A DNA stretch of 64,000 nucleotides from Pseudomonadota bacterium. Its GTDB lineage: Bacteria; Desulfobacterota; Desulfobacteria; Desulfobacterales; JAHIVH01. Positions 1 to 8,253 of this stretch are shown here, in pieces. The notes beneath the pieces are model-generated. The model did no database searches and had not been told where the DNA came from. It saw only the letters and a list, made by a program, of their open reading frames with translations. Made by a program: the position numbers and the translations under genes. The DNA lies in contig JAHIVH010000003.1 of the NCBI GenBank assembly GCA_018816735.1, positions 54,246-118,245 of the forward strand, read 5' to 3'. The first letter of the stretch is position 1. Every line of letters begins with the position of its first letter.

Positions 1-320
1 ACAAGGAGTTTGACACCATCCCGTTCCAGTGAAAAACGATCCGGGATGTCATCCACCTTGGGATTCAATGTAAAAAAGCCGCCCATGGTACCGGGTTTGG
101 CTCCGGTTCTTTCTGCAATCAGATCTGACAGCTGAGAAATCGGCGTAATCGGTTTATCTTCAGGAATGCCAAGTGCGGCGGCAAGGTTTGTCACCGGGTC
201 TGCGTCAATGGCGATCACGCGTCCCGCCGCATTTTTTTTTGCCAGGATTCTTGCCAGAAGGCCTGTAACCGTTGTCTTACCAACACCGCCTTTGCCACCT
301 ATCGCTAATTTTAAACTCAA
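1..320 (-). CDS. cooC: CooC-type nickel-insertion ATPase (partial, C-terminus outside window)
   Basis: Only the first ~106 residues are in the window; the gene runs off the left edge. The frame opens with LSLKLAIGGKGGVGKTT, the deviant Walker A (P-loop) of the MinD/CooC family, and continues with a conserved IDADP motif. CooC ATPases help load nickel into CO dehydrogenase or acetyl-CoA synthase in the cytoplasm. The chosen start is TTG at 318-320, because an AAGGA Shine-Dalgarno lies about 8 bases upstream and no ATG or GTG fits. It lies downstream of the acs genes on the same strand, separated from them by a terminator and two small genes. A second CooC-like gene is at 15345-16103. Family assignment is sure; which cluster it matures is inferred from context. 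Confidence 0.85.
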   Translation of the reverse strand, partial: MSLKLAIGGKGGVGKTTVTGLLARILAKKNAAGRVIAIDADPVTNLAAALGIPEDKPITPISQLSDLIAERTGAKPGTMGGFFTLNPKVDDIPDRFSLERDGVKLL

Positions 321-510
321 AATGGTTTTCCTTTATATATAATTATTGAAAACATATGCCGAAAAATCAATATGCGACATAAAATCCATTGTTATAGATC
401 CAATATAAGCGCGTTATCATTTCAGGCAATGCACTCAATTATTTTTTTTGACGTATTCTCGTAGATATTCGCAAGCCCATCAATTGAAATAAATGGTAAA
501 ATTGTTATTT

Positions 511-801
511 TTACAGGGCAACCTTTTCCTGAACCACACCTTTTTCATCTACAATACATGTGCAGAATTGATTTTCTCTGGAATACTTAAGGATATCTTC
601 GAAGATAATTGCCTGGATTTCATATCGGACACCCGGTTCACGATTCATATAACTTAAAAATACTTCCGCTGCCTTTCTGGTCTTCAGTACAGGGATATAT
701 TTTACGCCTGCTTCATCCTGAAAACCGGTAAGCTGTTCACTGCCACCCGGATGTTTAATAATTGCAAACACCCATGTATCATTGGATATTGAAATGTTCA
801 T
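511..801 (-). CDS. small hypothetical protein, 96 aa
   Basis: I do not recognise the family. The reading frame is open upstream to 1044, but that part overlaps the DUF3786 gene, so the start is taken at the ATG at 799-801, preceded by AGGGA and lying 10 bases after the DUF3786 stop. The predicted protein (MNISISNDTWVFAI...) has no signal peptide or membrane segment, carries one Cys-x-Cys pair (CTC) near the C-terminus, and looks like a small alpha/beta protein. Tight spacing suggests co-transcription with the DUF3786 gene upstream and possibly cooC downstream, which would place it in nickel or corrinoid enzyme maturation, but that is only guilt by association. Confidence 0.55.
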   Translation of the reverse strand: MNISISNDTWVFAIIKHPGGSEQLTGFQDEAGVKYIPVLKTRKAAEVFLSYMNREPGVRYEIQAIIFEDILKYSRENQFCTCIVDEKGVVQEKVAL

Positions 802-811
802 CAGATAGTCC

Positions 812-1435
812 CTATTTTTGGTATGAAATTGAAATAAGTCTGTACACAAGCATCCCGGAAAGCCACGCCACATCTTCAGGAGATAAAAATTCACCGATCG
901 AGTCTTCAAAAAGAATATTCGCTTCAGGTGGGAATTCGTCATCTCCTTCCCAGAGAATGATCTGCAAGGATATTTTGGGCAAGAGTTGGAAATTAAACCC
1001 CGCATCACCATTGGCAACAGGTTCCCCTCCCAATATGCCTGCAACTTTTTTAAATCCGGAAACAGTATTCCCGAACACTTTTTTCAGAGGATCAATCGCC
1101 CGTTTGACAAAAGAACTGAAATAAAAGGAAGCTCCTTTTATTTCCCTGTAAGCAATACGGTCTGCAGAAAGGGGATTCTGTCTTTCTCCACCCTGCATAT
1201 AATGAAGAATAAGAACCTGTTCCTGAATGGGCACCTCTTTTTCATTATCGTTTACGTCCGTAAAATCAAACCCAGGATAGCTCACCTTGTATATTCTATT
1301 AAGAAAGGGAACACGAAATGCGTGTTCTCCTTCAAGCCCGAACCCGGATCTTTTTGCGATGTGTAATATGCTTTCTTCGGAAAGCGCGGCAACCGCCAAG
1401 CCTCTTGCCGCAATATAATCATCTATGCGTGCCAT
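812..1435 (-). CDS. DUF3786 domain protein, 207 aa
   Basis: The protein matches my memory of DUF3786: an N-terminal helical lead, PIQEQVLILHYMQGG near residue 70, a REIKGASFYF segment, LGGEP, and the C-terminal blocks LWEGDDEFPPEANILF and EDVAWLSG. DUF3786 proteins occur in anaerobes with the Wood-Ljungdahl pathway, often beside corrinoid/iron-sulfur protein or CO dehydrogenase genes; their biochemical role is unknown to me. It has no signal peptide. It lies downstream of the acsE terminator on the same strand and directly upstream of a 96-aa unknown gene. The family call is fairly firm; a role in assembly or activation of the CODH/ACS machinery is inference from neighbourhood. Confidence 0.75.
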   Translation of the reverse strand: MARIDDYIAARGLAVAALSEESILHIAKRSGFGLEGEHAFRVPFLNRIYKVSYPGFDFTDVNDNEKEVPIQEQVLILHYMQGGERQNPLSADRIAYREIKGASFYFSSFVKRAIDPLKKVFGNTVSGFKKVAGILGGEPVANGDAGFNFQLLPKISLQIILWEGDDEFPPEANILFEDSIGEFLSPEDVAWLSGMLVYRLISISYQK

Positions 1436-1489
1436 AATAACTCCCGGCTAGTTCCTATTCCTGAACAAGCAATAAGTGTTTGCCCATTC

Positions 1490-1535
1490 AGACAAAAAAT
1501 AAAAAAGCCCCGCCCCGGACAAGGGGAGGGGCTTT
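1490..1535 (-). terminator. rho-independent terminator after acsE
   Basis: A 13-bp stem (1504-1516 with 1523-1535, one G/A mismatch, GC-rich core GCCCC/GGGGC) with a 6-base loop is followed on the minus strand by a T-rich run of about 15 bases. It sits just after the acsE stop codon and closes the acs operon. Confidence 0.88.
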
Positions 1536-1562
1536 ATGAATTCACAAGAGCGGAAACGAAAA

Positions 1563-2453
1563 TCAGATATCAAGCCATGAATCTGAGTAAAGGGTTTCGC
1601 CCATGATGACCTTATAGGTTTTTGCAAATTCCTTTAGCTCGCCGGAAAGGCTTGCCATATCCGGTTCATTACCTTCGATCATGCCATAAATGAGATCCAC
1701 GATGTCCTGTCTTTCACCTTTTGCAACTGCGGTCAATCGGGTGTCGAGCGGGTCTGAAATCACGGAATACATGCCGTAATATTCAAGCATGACCATGTAT
1801 GTGGTGTTCAGAATGGGACGAAGATGCACAGGCGGTCCGTTTGAGATATTGGACAAACCACAGGTGCTTTTTGCACCTGGTGCAATATCCTGGATCATGG
1901 CCTGGAAATTCATCAGGCTCATCAACTGAGGCTGCTGAATGTTTACAGGTGTTACAATCCCGTCCACCCAGATGCGTTCATTCGCGATACCTGCCTCATT
2001 GGCAGCGTAAAGCAGTTCAACTGCAAGTGCGGCTCTTTCATTCTCGTCTCTGGGGAGTCCGTCCGGACCCCACATCAAAGCGATAAAATCTGCATTGTAC
2101 TCTGCAGCCAGCGGGATCATTTTTTCATAACGTTCCGGACGCGCCATGATAGAGTTAATGAGAACAGGCTGAGGGGTTTCCTTATAAACTTTAAGGGCAG
2201 CTTCTATTGCAGCAATGTTGGATGTGTCCAAAGCTAAAGGAAGATCAGGAACAACTTCCTGAACAACCTGAACAACCCATGGCATCAGCTCGTGACCGTC
2301 TTTTTTGGCGGGTCCAAGATTGATATCAATATAATCCATCCCCAGTTTTTTCTGTTCCAATGCTTCTGCCTGAATCGGTTTTGGATCACGTTCTCTGTAT
2401 GCACGACCGATTTTGGTAGATATGACATTTAAACTTTCACCGATAAGATACAT
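1563..2453 (-). CDS. acsE: methyltetrahydrofolate:corrinoid/iron-sulfur protein methyltransferase
   Basis: The 296-residue protein is a pterin-binding-domain TIM barrel of AcsE size. Recognisable blocks are the N-terminal IGESLNVISTKIG, DIDINLGPAK-type strand (YIDINLGPA near residue 42), the LALDTSN pterin-binding strand, INSIMARPER, and STCGLSNISNG. It transfers the methyl group of methyl-THF to the cob(I)amide of the corrinoid protein (AcsCD) in the cytoplasm, linking the folate branch to acetyl-CoA synthesis. It is the last gene of the run acsD-acsA-acsB-acsC-acsE, 43 bases after acsC, and is followed by a strong terminator. The ATG at 2451-2453 is preceded by GGTGAT. The assignment is sure from sequence and context. 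Confidence 0.95.
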   Translation of the reverse strand: MYLIGESLNVISTKIGRAYRERDPKPIQAEALEQKKLGMDYIDINLGPAKKDGHELMPWVVQVVQEVVPDLPLALDTSNIAAIEAALKVYKETPQPVLINSIMARPERYEKMIPLAAEYNADFIALMWGPDGLPRDENERAALAVELLYAANEAGIANERIWVDGIVTPVNIQQPQLMSLMNFQAMIQDIAPGAKSTCGLSNISNGPPVHLRPILNTTYMVMLEYYGMYSVISDPLDTRLTAVAKGERQDIVDLIYGMIEGNEPDMASLSGELKEFAKTYKVIMGETLYSDSWLDI

Positions 2454-2496
2454 GTTATCACCATATTTAGGTATATAAGTTAGTGTTTACAGACAA

Positions 2497-3837
2497 TTAT
2501 TTTGATCTTAAGAAGCCCGGAATATGAGCGGCTTCTCGAGGCCCGATGGTAATTGTCCAACCTGGCAGTTCTTCTTCAATTTCACCGGCTATAGCTGCTG
2601 CGTAGCCTGGGATAATCAGTTCCTTATGTTTTACCTTATCCATGATACCGCTTTTCTTTACAAATGCGCCGACTTCATCACCTGCAAACTTGCCTGCTGC
2701 CCAGGCTGTAAGAACGGAAAGCCCTTCGGAATCTTTGATAAGCAACCATGACGGAACCTTGCTGCCTTCGATTTCACCAGACACGATAAAGTAGGTCAAT
2801 GCAAAGTTCGTGGTGACAAGTACCGGAGAATTTTCATTGGGATTACCAATTTCGTAAATACCTTCTGTTACCGTCATTGGTCTTTGCGGATCAGTATAAA
2901 TATTCAGCCTTTCAAGAAGAAGCGGAAAAACAACTTCAGGGGTAAAATCAGAAAGAACCACGATACCAGCGTATTTGGCAACCAGCATGGCCGCCACCAG
3001 TGCTTCCATATCTGTGTTGGACGCCATTTCTGAAGCAAAGGCAATTGTGGGGAATCCCAATGCCTTATTTCCGGTTTTGAGAGCTGCACGTCTGATAGCT
3101 ACCTGATCCGCAAGTGCCTGTTTGATTTCTCTGGAACCGGAATCAATCACCAGGTCTTTCAGGCCCATACCTGTAAGCTTTTCAGTAAGCGCAATAAGAC
3201 CATCAACAGAATCGGCTTTTACGGCAAGTGGCAGGTTGTTGTCTTTTGCAATCGCACCCAAAGCATCGGCATTGGCTGCTGTTGCTGCATAAAGAAGCGG
3301 TCGTTTGAAACTGCAGGCTTCTGCTGCTGCTTTTAACGCATCGACATTTTCACTCATCAGAACGAGGTTGAACTCAGATGTTTCAGCAATTTTTTTAGCG
3401 GTTTTTGCGTAAGCTGCCGCATCTTTACCCGCATCTTTCAATGCAATCAGTTCAGGTCTGAGGTTTAAACCGACACGCTCATACTGGAAGGCATTATAGA
3501 TTTTTAGCTTCTTTTCAAGATCAGCGTCTGAGATATCTGAAGAAACGGTCGCTGCAAGAAGTGTCTTGTTAAAAAAAGTTTTTTCGTGTCTGTACAATAC
3601 GGTCTCACCACCGGTGGTTGCTTTTCTGACACCGTTTCCTACGACAACAGGTCGAATCGGAGGTGCAGCAGCTTCTGCGAGTTGTGCTCTTGCTTCATCA
3701 GAAACATATGGGCAACTGTCCAGTTCTGCCTTGCTCGAAGCCAAGTTCATGGCAAAGGCAAGACATGTGGGAACACCACATTCCTTACAATTGGTTTTTG
3801 GCAGTAATTTGAAAATCTGTATACCGGTTAATGCCAT
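2497..3837 (-). CDS. acsC: corrinoid/iron-sulfur protein large subunit
   Basis: The 446-residue protein begins with the [4Fe-4S] domain typical of the large (gamma) subunit: Cys17, Cys20, Cys25 and Cys42 (TNCKECGVPTC then SCPY). The middle is a TIM barrel, and the C-terminal ~120 residues form the cobalamin-binding domain (PSWLLIKDSEGLSV, GYAAAIAGEIEEELPGW). The subunit carries the corrinoid that accepts the methyl group from AcsE and delivers it to acetyl-CoA synthase. The cluster keeps the cobalt reducible. It follows acsB by 70 bases with an AAGGAG ribosome site. Length is that of the family. Confidence 0.95.
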   Translation of the reverse strand: MALTGIQIFKLLPKTNCKECGVPTCLAFAMNLASSKAELDSCPYVSDEARAQLAEAAAPPIRPVVVGNGVRKATTGGETVLYRHEKTFFNKTLLAATVSSDISDADLEKKLKIYNAFQYERVGLNLRPELIALKDAGKDAAAYAKTAKKIAETSEFNLVLMSENVDALKAAAEACSFKRPLLYAATAANADALGAIAKDNNLPLAVKADSVDGLIALTEKLTGMGLKDLVIDSGSREIKQALADQVAIRRAALKTGNKALGFPTIAFASEMASNTDMEALVAAMLVAKYAGIVVLSDFTPEVVFPLLLERLNIYTDPQRPMTVTEGIYEIGNPNENSPVLVTTNFALTYFIVSGEIEGSKVPSWLLIKDSEGLSVLTAWAAGKFAGDEVGAFVKKSGIMDKVKHKELIIPGYAAAIAGEIEEELPGWTITIGPREAAHIPGFLRSK

Positions 3838-3907
3838 TTTCGTCTCCTTGTTATTATAAGGCCAAGGCGCTTTGGGACAAGTCCTTTTGCGCCTTGAACC
3901 ATATTAT

Positions 3908-6121
3908 TTATCTAACGATCGACTCCATTGAAAGCGCCGGATGTCCTTTTTCCTGGAGGAAGGGAAGAATTTCTTCTTCGGTCACACCCACGGTTTCATC
4001 TGCGATCATGTCATAAAAACCTGGAACGCCGAGCTCTTCACCACGTTTTACAAGCCGGTCCTTAAGCTCTTCTTTCAACATCTTTGGCAACCAGACCAAA
4101 CGAAGCAGACCGCCGTCACCCGCAATAAACTTTTTCTGGGTAATGTTGAATTTTGAATGACCCACAAATCCGGGTGAAGAAGCACCACCGCCCATAACAC
4201 CTGCAAGTGTGGTGAATTTCATTCCTGAAGGTGTCTCCCCGGAATAATCCCTTCCAACGCTCATGATGCCATTACAAGCCGGAAGCATGGCTGCGATACA
4301 TTCGCAGCAACCACAGGTTGTCATGGGATCAATTACCATTGAATAGAAATTATAATGGGTAACAGCGCCACGGGAGGCTTTTTGAATAAAATCATTCACG
4401 CCCTTCCACTGGCCAAGAACAGGATCAAGGCATTCACCCTTGACAATAGGCTGATTCGGACCGGTGGGATTAATTTCAAAAGAGGCTTTGCAATCCATCC
4501 AGTTGTATGCGCCGCAAAGACCGGTACGTTCCGGACTGACAGAACAAACATGGCTGGGTGCAAATGACTGGCAGAGTGTGCATGAGTAATAGGTCTCCAC
4601 ATCTTCGTCAGTCATTTTGTCAACACGTTCGTCACGCGTCTTGTATTCAGCACGCGCGCGGTCGGTAAGCTTGTCCACATCTTCTTTTTTGGTGTAAAGT
4701 GTGACCTGAACTTTGTCGACAATTTTCTTGAAATCCTGATGGAATTTGGCATGCAGCACCACACCGATATTTTTAAGTGAAAAGCCCTTTTCCATTGCCG
4801 ATTTGCTGATACGGACCCAGGAAATATCCCTCTGTCCGATATGCATGATCCCCTGAATATAATTGATGAGATGGTGAATCTGACGTTCCATAATCGGTTC
4901 GAAATCCGTCTGGAATTCACGGCCGGCAATCTGGACATAGATACCCAATGGGAAGGTCGATCCTTCTTTAAGATCCATGACATCCGGACCCACAACGACA
5001 ACCTTACCATCTTCGATTTCATTCATTTCCGCCATTTTCACAAGCTCGGTGCACTGGGTCTTTCCACCACCGCACTGGCAGTGAAGATCAGCACCACGGA
5101 CTCTCTCACCTTCATAGGCAGGACCGAAAGACAGCGGAATATCAATTTCAGTTACATTGACCTTCAATCCACGAACTTCTACTGATCTCTGGCAAATTTC
5201 ACTATGCGGCACATTGGCGACAACATGCTCATAGGTACAAATACCGGTCGGCAGAATTTCAGGAATATCCGTGTCCGCAAGTGTCGGGAAGCCCCAGTTT
5301 ACGCAACCGGCCGCAGCAACGCCCCATTCGGTTCCGATATCACCAAATGCGTTTACGAAAGCAAATACACGGTCTTTATTATAGTGAAGAATTTTTTTGA
5401 AATCACCGGGTTGTACACCACCAAATGCCATGGCTGCCCTGTTTGCAAAGCCAAGGGCGAACACAGCAGAGGAGATATCCGGGCCAAACGGTACAATACG
5501 GGTATTCCAGCCAATCTGAACCTTGGCTTCGATCAGCTGATCGATAACGGTGGTTCCGTTGTGATGGGCTGCGCAGAATATGTAAAGGTTCTTTTTCTGA
5601 TAATCTTCAACAATCATTTTTGCGATTTCAGCATTCGGGCAGGCACCAACAATAGCTGCGAAACCGGGTGCTGAACCGTCAACGAACTCCACGCCACGTT
5701 TTCGTAAAATAACGTCATCTGCAGGGCCAACCCATTTTTTGCCTGCTTCCAGATCCGGATCCTCTTCCGGATGATAGAAATCCGGCTGATCGAGGATACG
5801 GAGCGCTTCCATGATCTCATAGCAGAAAATGGCTGCCATACCAGAGTCAAGAAGAGGCCCCAGATAGGGCAGATGGTTTTTTCCCTTAATATGCGGTGGC
5901 AGAAGACCTCTTGCAAATGCAAGCGGTTTTTTCAAATCTTCGAGGGTTTCTACTTTCATGCCGGTCAAAGAATAAATGACCGGAAGATAATATGCGGTAT
6001 TCGGAAAACCGATTTTCGTATCCGCGTTATAGGTTGCAAGGGCTTTGTTATATAACCCTTCAGCCGCTGAAACAACTTTATAGCCGCCTTGTATGCCGGC
6101 AAATGCTACTAATTTTGACAT
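3908..6121 (-). CDS. acsB: acetyl-CoA synthase catalytic subunit
   Basis: At 737 residues this is a full-length bacterial ACS including the N-terminal domain that docks CO dehydrogenase. The A-cluster ligands are visible: Cys514, Cys517, Cys526 and Cys536 hold the [4Fe-4S] cubane (CTLCQSF..., HVC, GLC), and Cys603-Gly604-Cys605 in TTCGCCEC binds the distal nickel, with spacing identical to the Moorella enzyme. It condenses CO from the CODH C-cluster, the methyl group from the corrinoid protein and CoA to acetyl-CoA, or runs in reverse. The gene follows acsA by 40 bases with an AAGGAGG site. The extra Cys606 next to the motif (CGCCEC where Moorella has CGCFEC) is a natural variant whose effect I cannot judge. 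Confidence 0.97.
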   Translation of the reverse strand: MSKLVAFAGIQGGYKVVSAAEGLYNKALATYNADTKIGFPNTAYYLPVIYSLTGMKVETLEDLKKPLAFARGLLPPHIKGKNHLPYLGPLLDSGMAAIFCYEIMEALRILDQPDFYHPEEDPDLEAGKKWVGPADDVILRKRGVEFVDGSAPGFAAIVGACPNAEIAKMIVEDYQKKNLYIFCAAHHNGTTVIDQLIEAKVQIGWNTRIVPFGPDISSAVFALGFANRAAMAFGGVQPGDFKKILHYNKDRVFAFVNAFGDIGTEWGVAAAGCVNWGFPTLADTDIPEILPTGICTYEHVVANVPHSEICQRSVEVRGLKVNVTEIDIPLSFGPAYEGERVRGADLHCQCGGGKTQCTELVKMAEMNEIEDGKVVVVGPDVMDLKEGSTFPLGIYVQIAGREFQTDFEPIMERQIHHLINYIQGIMHIGQRDISWVRISKSAMEKGFSLKNIGVVLHAKFHQDFKKIVDKVQVTLYTKKEDVDKLTDRARAEYKTRDERVDKMTDEDVETYYSCTLCQSFAPSHVCSVSPERTGLCGAYNWMDCKASFEINPTGPNQPIVKGECLDPVLGQWKGVNDFIQKASRGAVTHYNFYSMVIDPMTTCGCCECIAAMLPACNGIMSVGRDYSGETPSGMKFTTLAGVMGGGASSPGFVGHSKFNITQKKFIAGDGGLLRLVWLPKMLKEELKDRLVKRGEELGVPGFYDMIADETVGVTEEEILPFLQEKGHPALSMESIVR

Positions 6122-6160
6122 TTTGTCCTCCTTCGTTGAGGATATAGTAAAAAATTAAAA

Positions 6161-8179
6161 TTAAGCGCCAAGTGCCTGACGATCCGCCATATCCATCAAG
6201 ACTCTGTCTCTTGCTTTATCGATGCCCAGCTCTTTTCGTTTTTTATCAATATGGGCAATCATCAAATGCGCATGTTTAATCGGGTCTGCTTCAAGATCCC
6301 ATTTCCCGCCATATATTTTTTCCAACTCATTGGAAAGATAATTATGGAAAACAGGTGCACCCTCTGTGGGGAGATGCAGACCAAATACAGTATAAACACC
6401 GGATGCCACAAAATAGTGACCAATAGAGATGGCTTTTTCACTCATCCATTCCGGTGCACTCCCCGCTAGAGGAAGATCGCAGATATCATTTCCAAGACCG
6501 CCGGCTTTAACCACTTCTGTTGCTGCGAGAAGCAACCGACTGTTATCCACGCATGATCCCATGTGAAGGACCGGTGGGATACCCACAACTTCACATACTT
6601 CGGCGAGGCCAGGACCGCAATATACAGCGGCACTTTCCGGTGTCAAAAGCCCTTCCATGGCGCATGCAATACCATTACATCCGGTGGTGAGCACAAGCAC
6701 GTCATTTTTGATGAGTTCTTTTACAACCGCAATATGTGCTTCATTATGTCTTGTTCTGGCATTGTTACATCCAACCACACCTGCAACACCGCGGATACGG
6801 CCATTAATTATATTGTCGTTCAGGGTATAATAAGTACCTCTGAAACTTCCACCCAGATGATATTCGATGGATTCGACGCTGAAACCACCAATTGAAGATG
6901 CTTTGTGCCTGGGGATCATGACTTCCACCCCTCTGTTTTGATAATTGTCAATTGCTATTCTGACAATTTTTTCAGCATCTTCTTTGGCATGATGTTCATC
7001 AAATTCAATATGAATGACATTATTCTGTTCCATCTTGGCGATGGGATGGGTGGTAATCAGTTTGGTATGGAAACATTTGGCAACGTTAGCAACTGCCTGG
7101 AATATACATTGAATATCCACAACCATGGCATCACAGGCGCCGGTAATGATGGCCAGTTCCTGTTGCAGGAAGGTTCCTGCTTGTGGCACGCCATGTCTTT
7201 GGAAAATTTCATTGGCCGTACAGCAGATACCGCCCAATTGAATACCTTTTGCGCCTTTTGATTTTGCGTATTCAATCATTTCAGGTTTTTGAGAGGTGGC
7301 AACAATCATTTCCGAAAGGATAGGCTCATGGCCATGAACGATAATATTTACATGGTCTTCTTTCATAACGCCGAGGTTTGCTTCAGCCTGAAGGGGTGTG
7401 GGGGTGCCGAAAAGAACATCCTGAAGATCGGTGGCCAGCATGGAACCGCCCCAACCATCCCCAAGCGCGGCACGTGTGCCTTGCTTGATCAAGTTTTTAT
7501 AATCCTGGTCAACCCCCATATGGGTTCTGTGCATGATTTCACAAATCTCTCGATCAATGTTTCTGGGAAGCACGCCTTGTTTTTTCCATTTTTCATAAAG
7601 CGGCTTAGGCGCTCTTTTTGTATAATAAAGTGTACCTTCTGGTTTGCCCCATTCAGCAAGGGCTTTTTCAGCCACTTCAAGAGCAATTTCATCAATATTT
7701 CTATCTTTGACTTCACCATCCACTTCAACGGTGGTGGCAACATCTAAATGAGGCGCAATGGAAATCAGTTTTTTTGTATCTTTAATTTTGTATGTATCTG
7801 TCTCTTTTCTTGCAACAGACAGAAAAACTTCTGCAACACCACGGCCATGATCGGAATGAGCAGCCGCGCCACCAGCAATCATTCTGATAAAGTTCCGGGC
7901 CGCGATGGTGTTTGCCGTGGCACCGCATAGACCTTTTCTGGTATCTTCGCCGATAATTCCACCTTTGGGAAGGGGCAGCCGACATGGACCCATAGCACAA
8001 TTTTTACAGCAAATTCCCTGTATGCCAATCGCACAGGGTTTCATGTTGACAGCCCTGTCAAAAACCGTTTCAATGCCCAGGTCATGAGCGCGTTGAATCA
8101 TTTCCTGTGTTGCAGGATCAATGGATGCTGCAATCGGATCGGCCAGTTTTGATTCTTTTTCTTTTGTAACTTCAGCCAT
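6161..8179 (-). CDS. acsA: anaerobic carbon monoxide dehydrogenase catalytic subunit
   Basis: The 672-residue protein is a Ni-Fe CODH of the CooS/AcsA family. Near the N-terminus Cys49, Cys57, Cys58, Cys61 and Cys66 (KPCAIGIQGICCKNCAMGPC) provide the D- and B-cluster ligands. Further blocks carry C-cluster residues: QLGGICCTANE, VVGCNNAR, TTGCNGIACA and HMGSCVDN. It interconverts CO2 and CO and passes CO through a tunnel to AcsB. In bacterial bifunctional complexes it is the beta subunit. The gene is co-directional with acsB, and the two CooC-type ATPases in this locus are plausible nickel-loading factors for it. The start has a GGAGG site. Confidence 0.97.
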   Translation of the reverse strand: MAEVTKEKESKLADPIAASIDPATQEMIQRAHDLGIETVFDRAVNMKPCAIGIQGICCKNCAMGPCRLPLPKGGIIGEDTRKGLCGATANTIAARNFIRMIAGGAAAHSDHGRGVAEVFLSVARKETDTYKIKDTKKLISIAPHLDVATTVEVDGEVKDRNIDEIALEVAEKALAEWGKPEGTLYYTKRAPKPLYEKWKKQGVLPRNIDREICEIMHRTHMGVDQDYKNLIKQGTRAALGDGWGGSMLATDLQDVLFGTPTPLQAEANLGVMKEDHVNIIVHGHEPILSEMIVATSQKPEMIEYAKSKGAKGIQLGGICCTANEIFQRHGVPQAGTFLQQELAIITGACDAMVVDIQCIFQAVANVAKCFHTKLITTHPIAKMEQNNVIHIEFDEHHAKEDAEKIVRIAIDNYQNRGVEVMIPRHKASSIGGFSVESIEYHLGGSFRGTYYTLNDNIINGRIRGVAGVVGCNNARTRHNEAHIAVVKELIKNDVLVLTTGCNGIACAMEGLLTPESAAVYCGPGLAEVCEVVGIPPVLHMGSCVDNSRLLLAATEVVKAGGLGNDICDLPLAGSAPEWMSEKAISIGHYFVASGVYTVFGLHLPTEGAPVFHNYLSNELEKIYGGKWDLEADPIKHAHLMIAHIDKKRKELGIDKARDRVLMDMADRQALGA

Positions 8180-8253
8180 TAGAGGTTCCTCCTCATAATT
8201 ATTAATTCCGGAATCATCATGGATATTTGACTCCGCGAGAATTATTTATAATG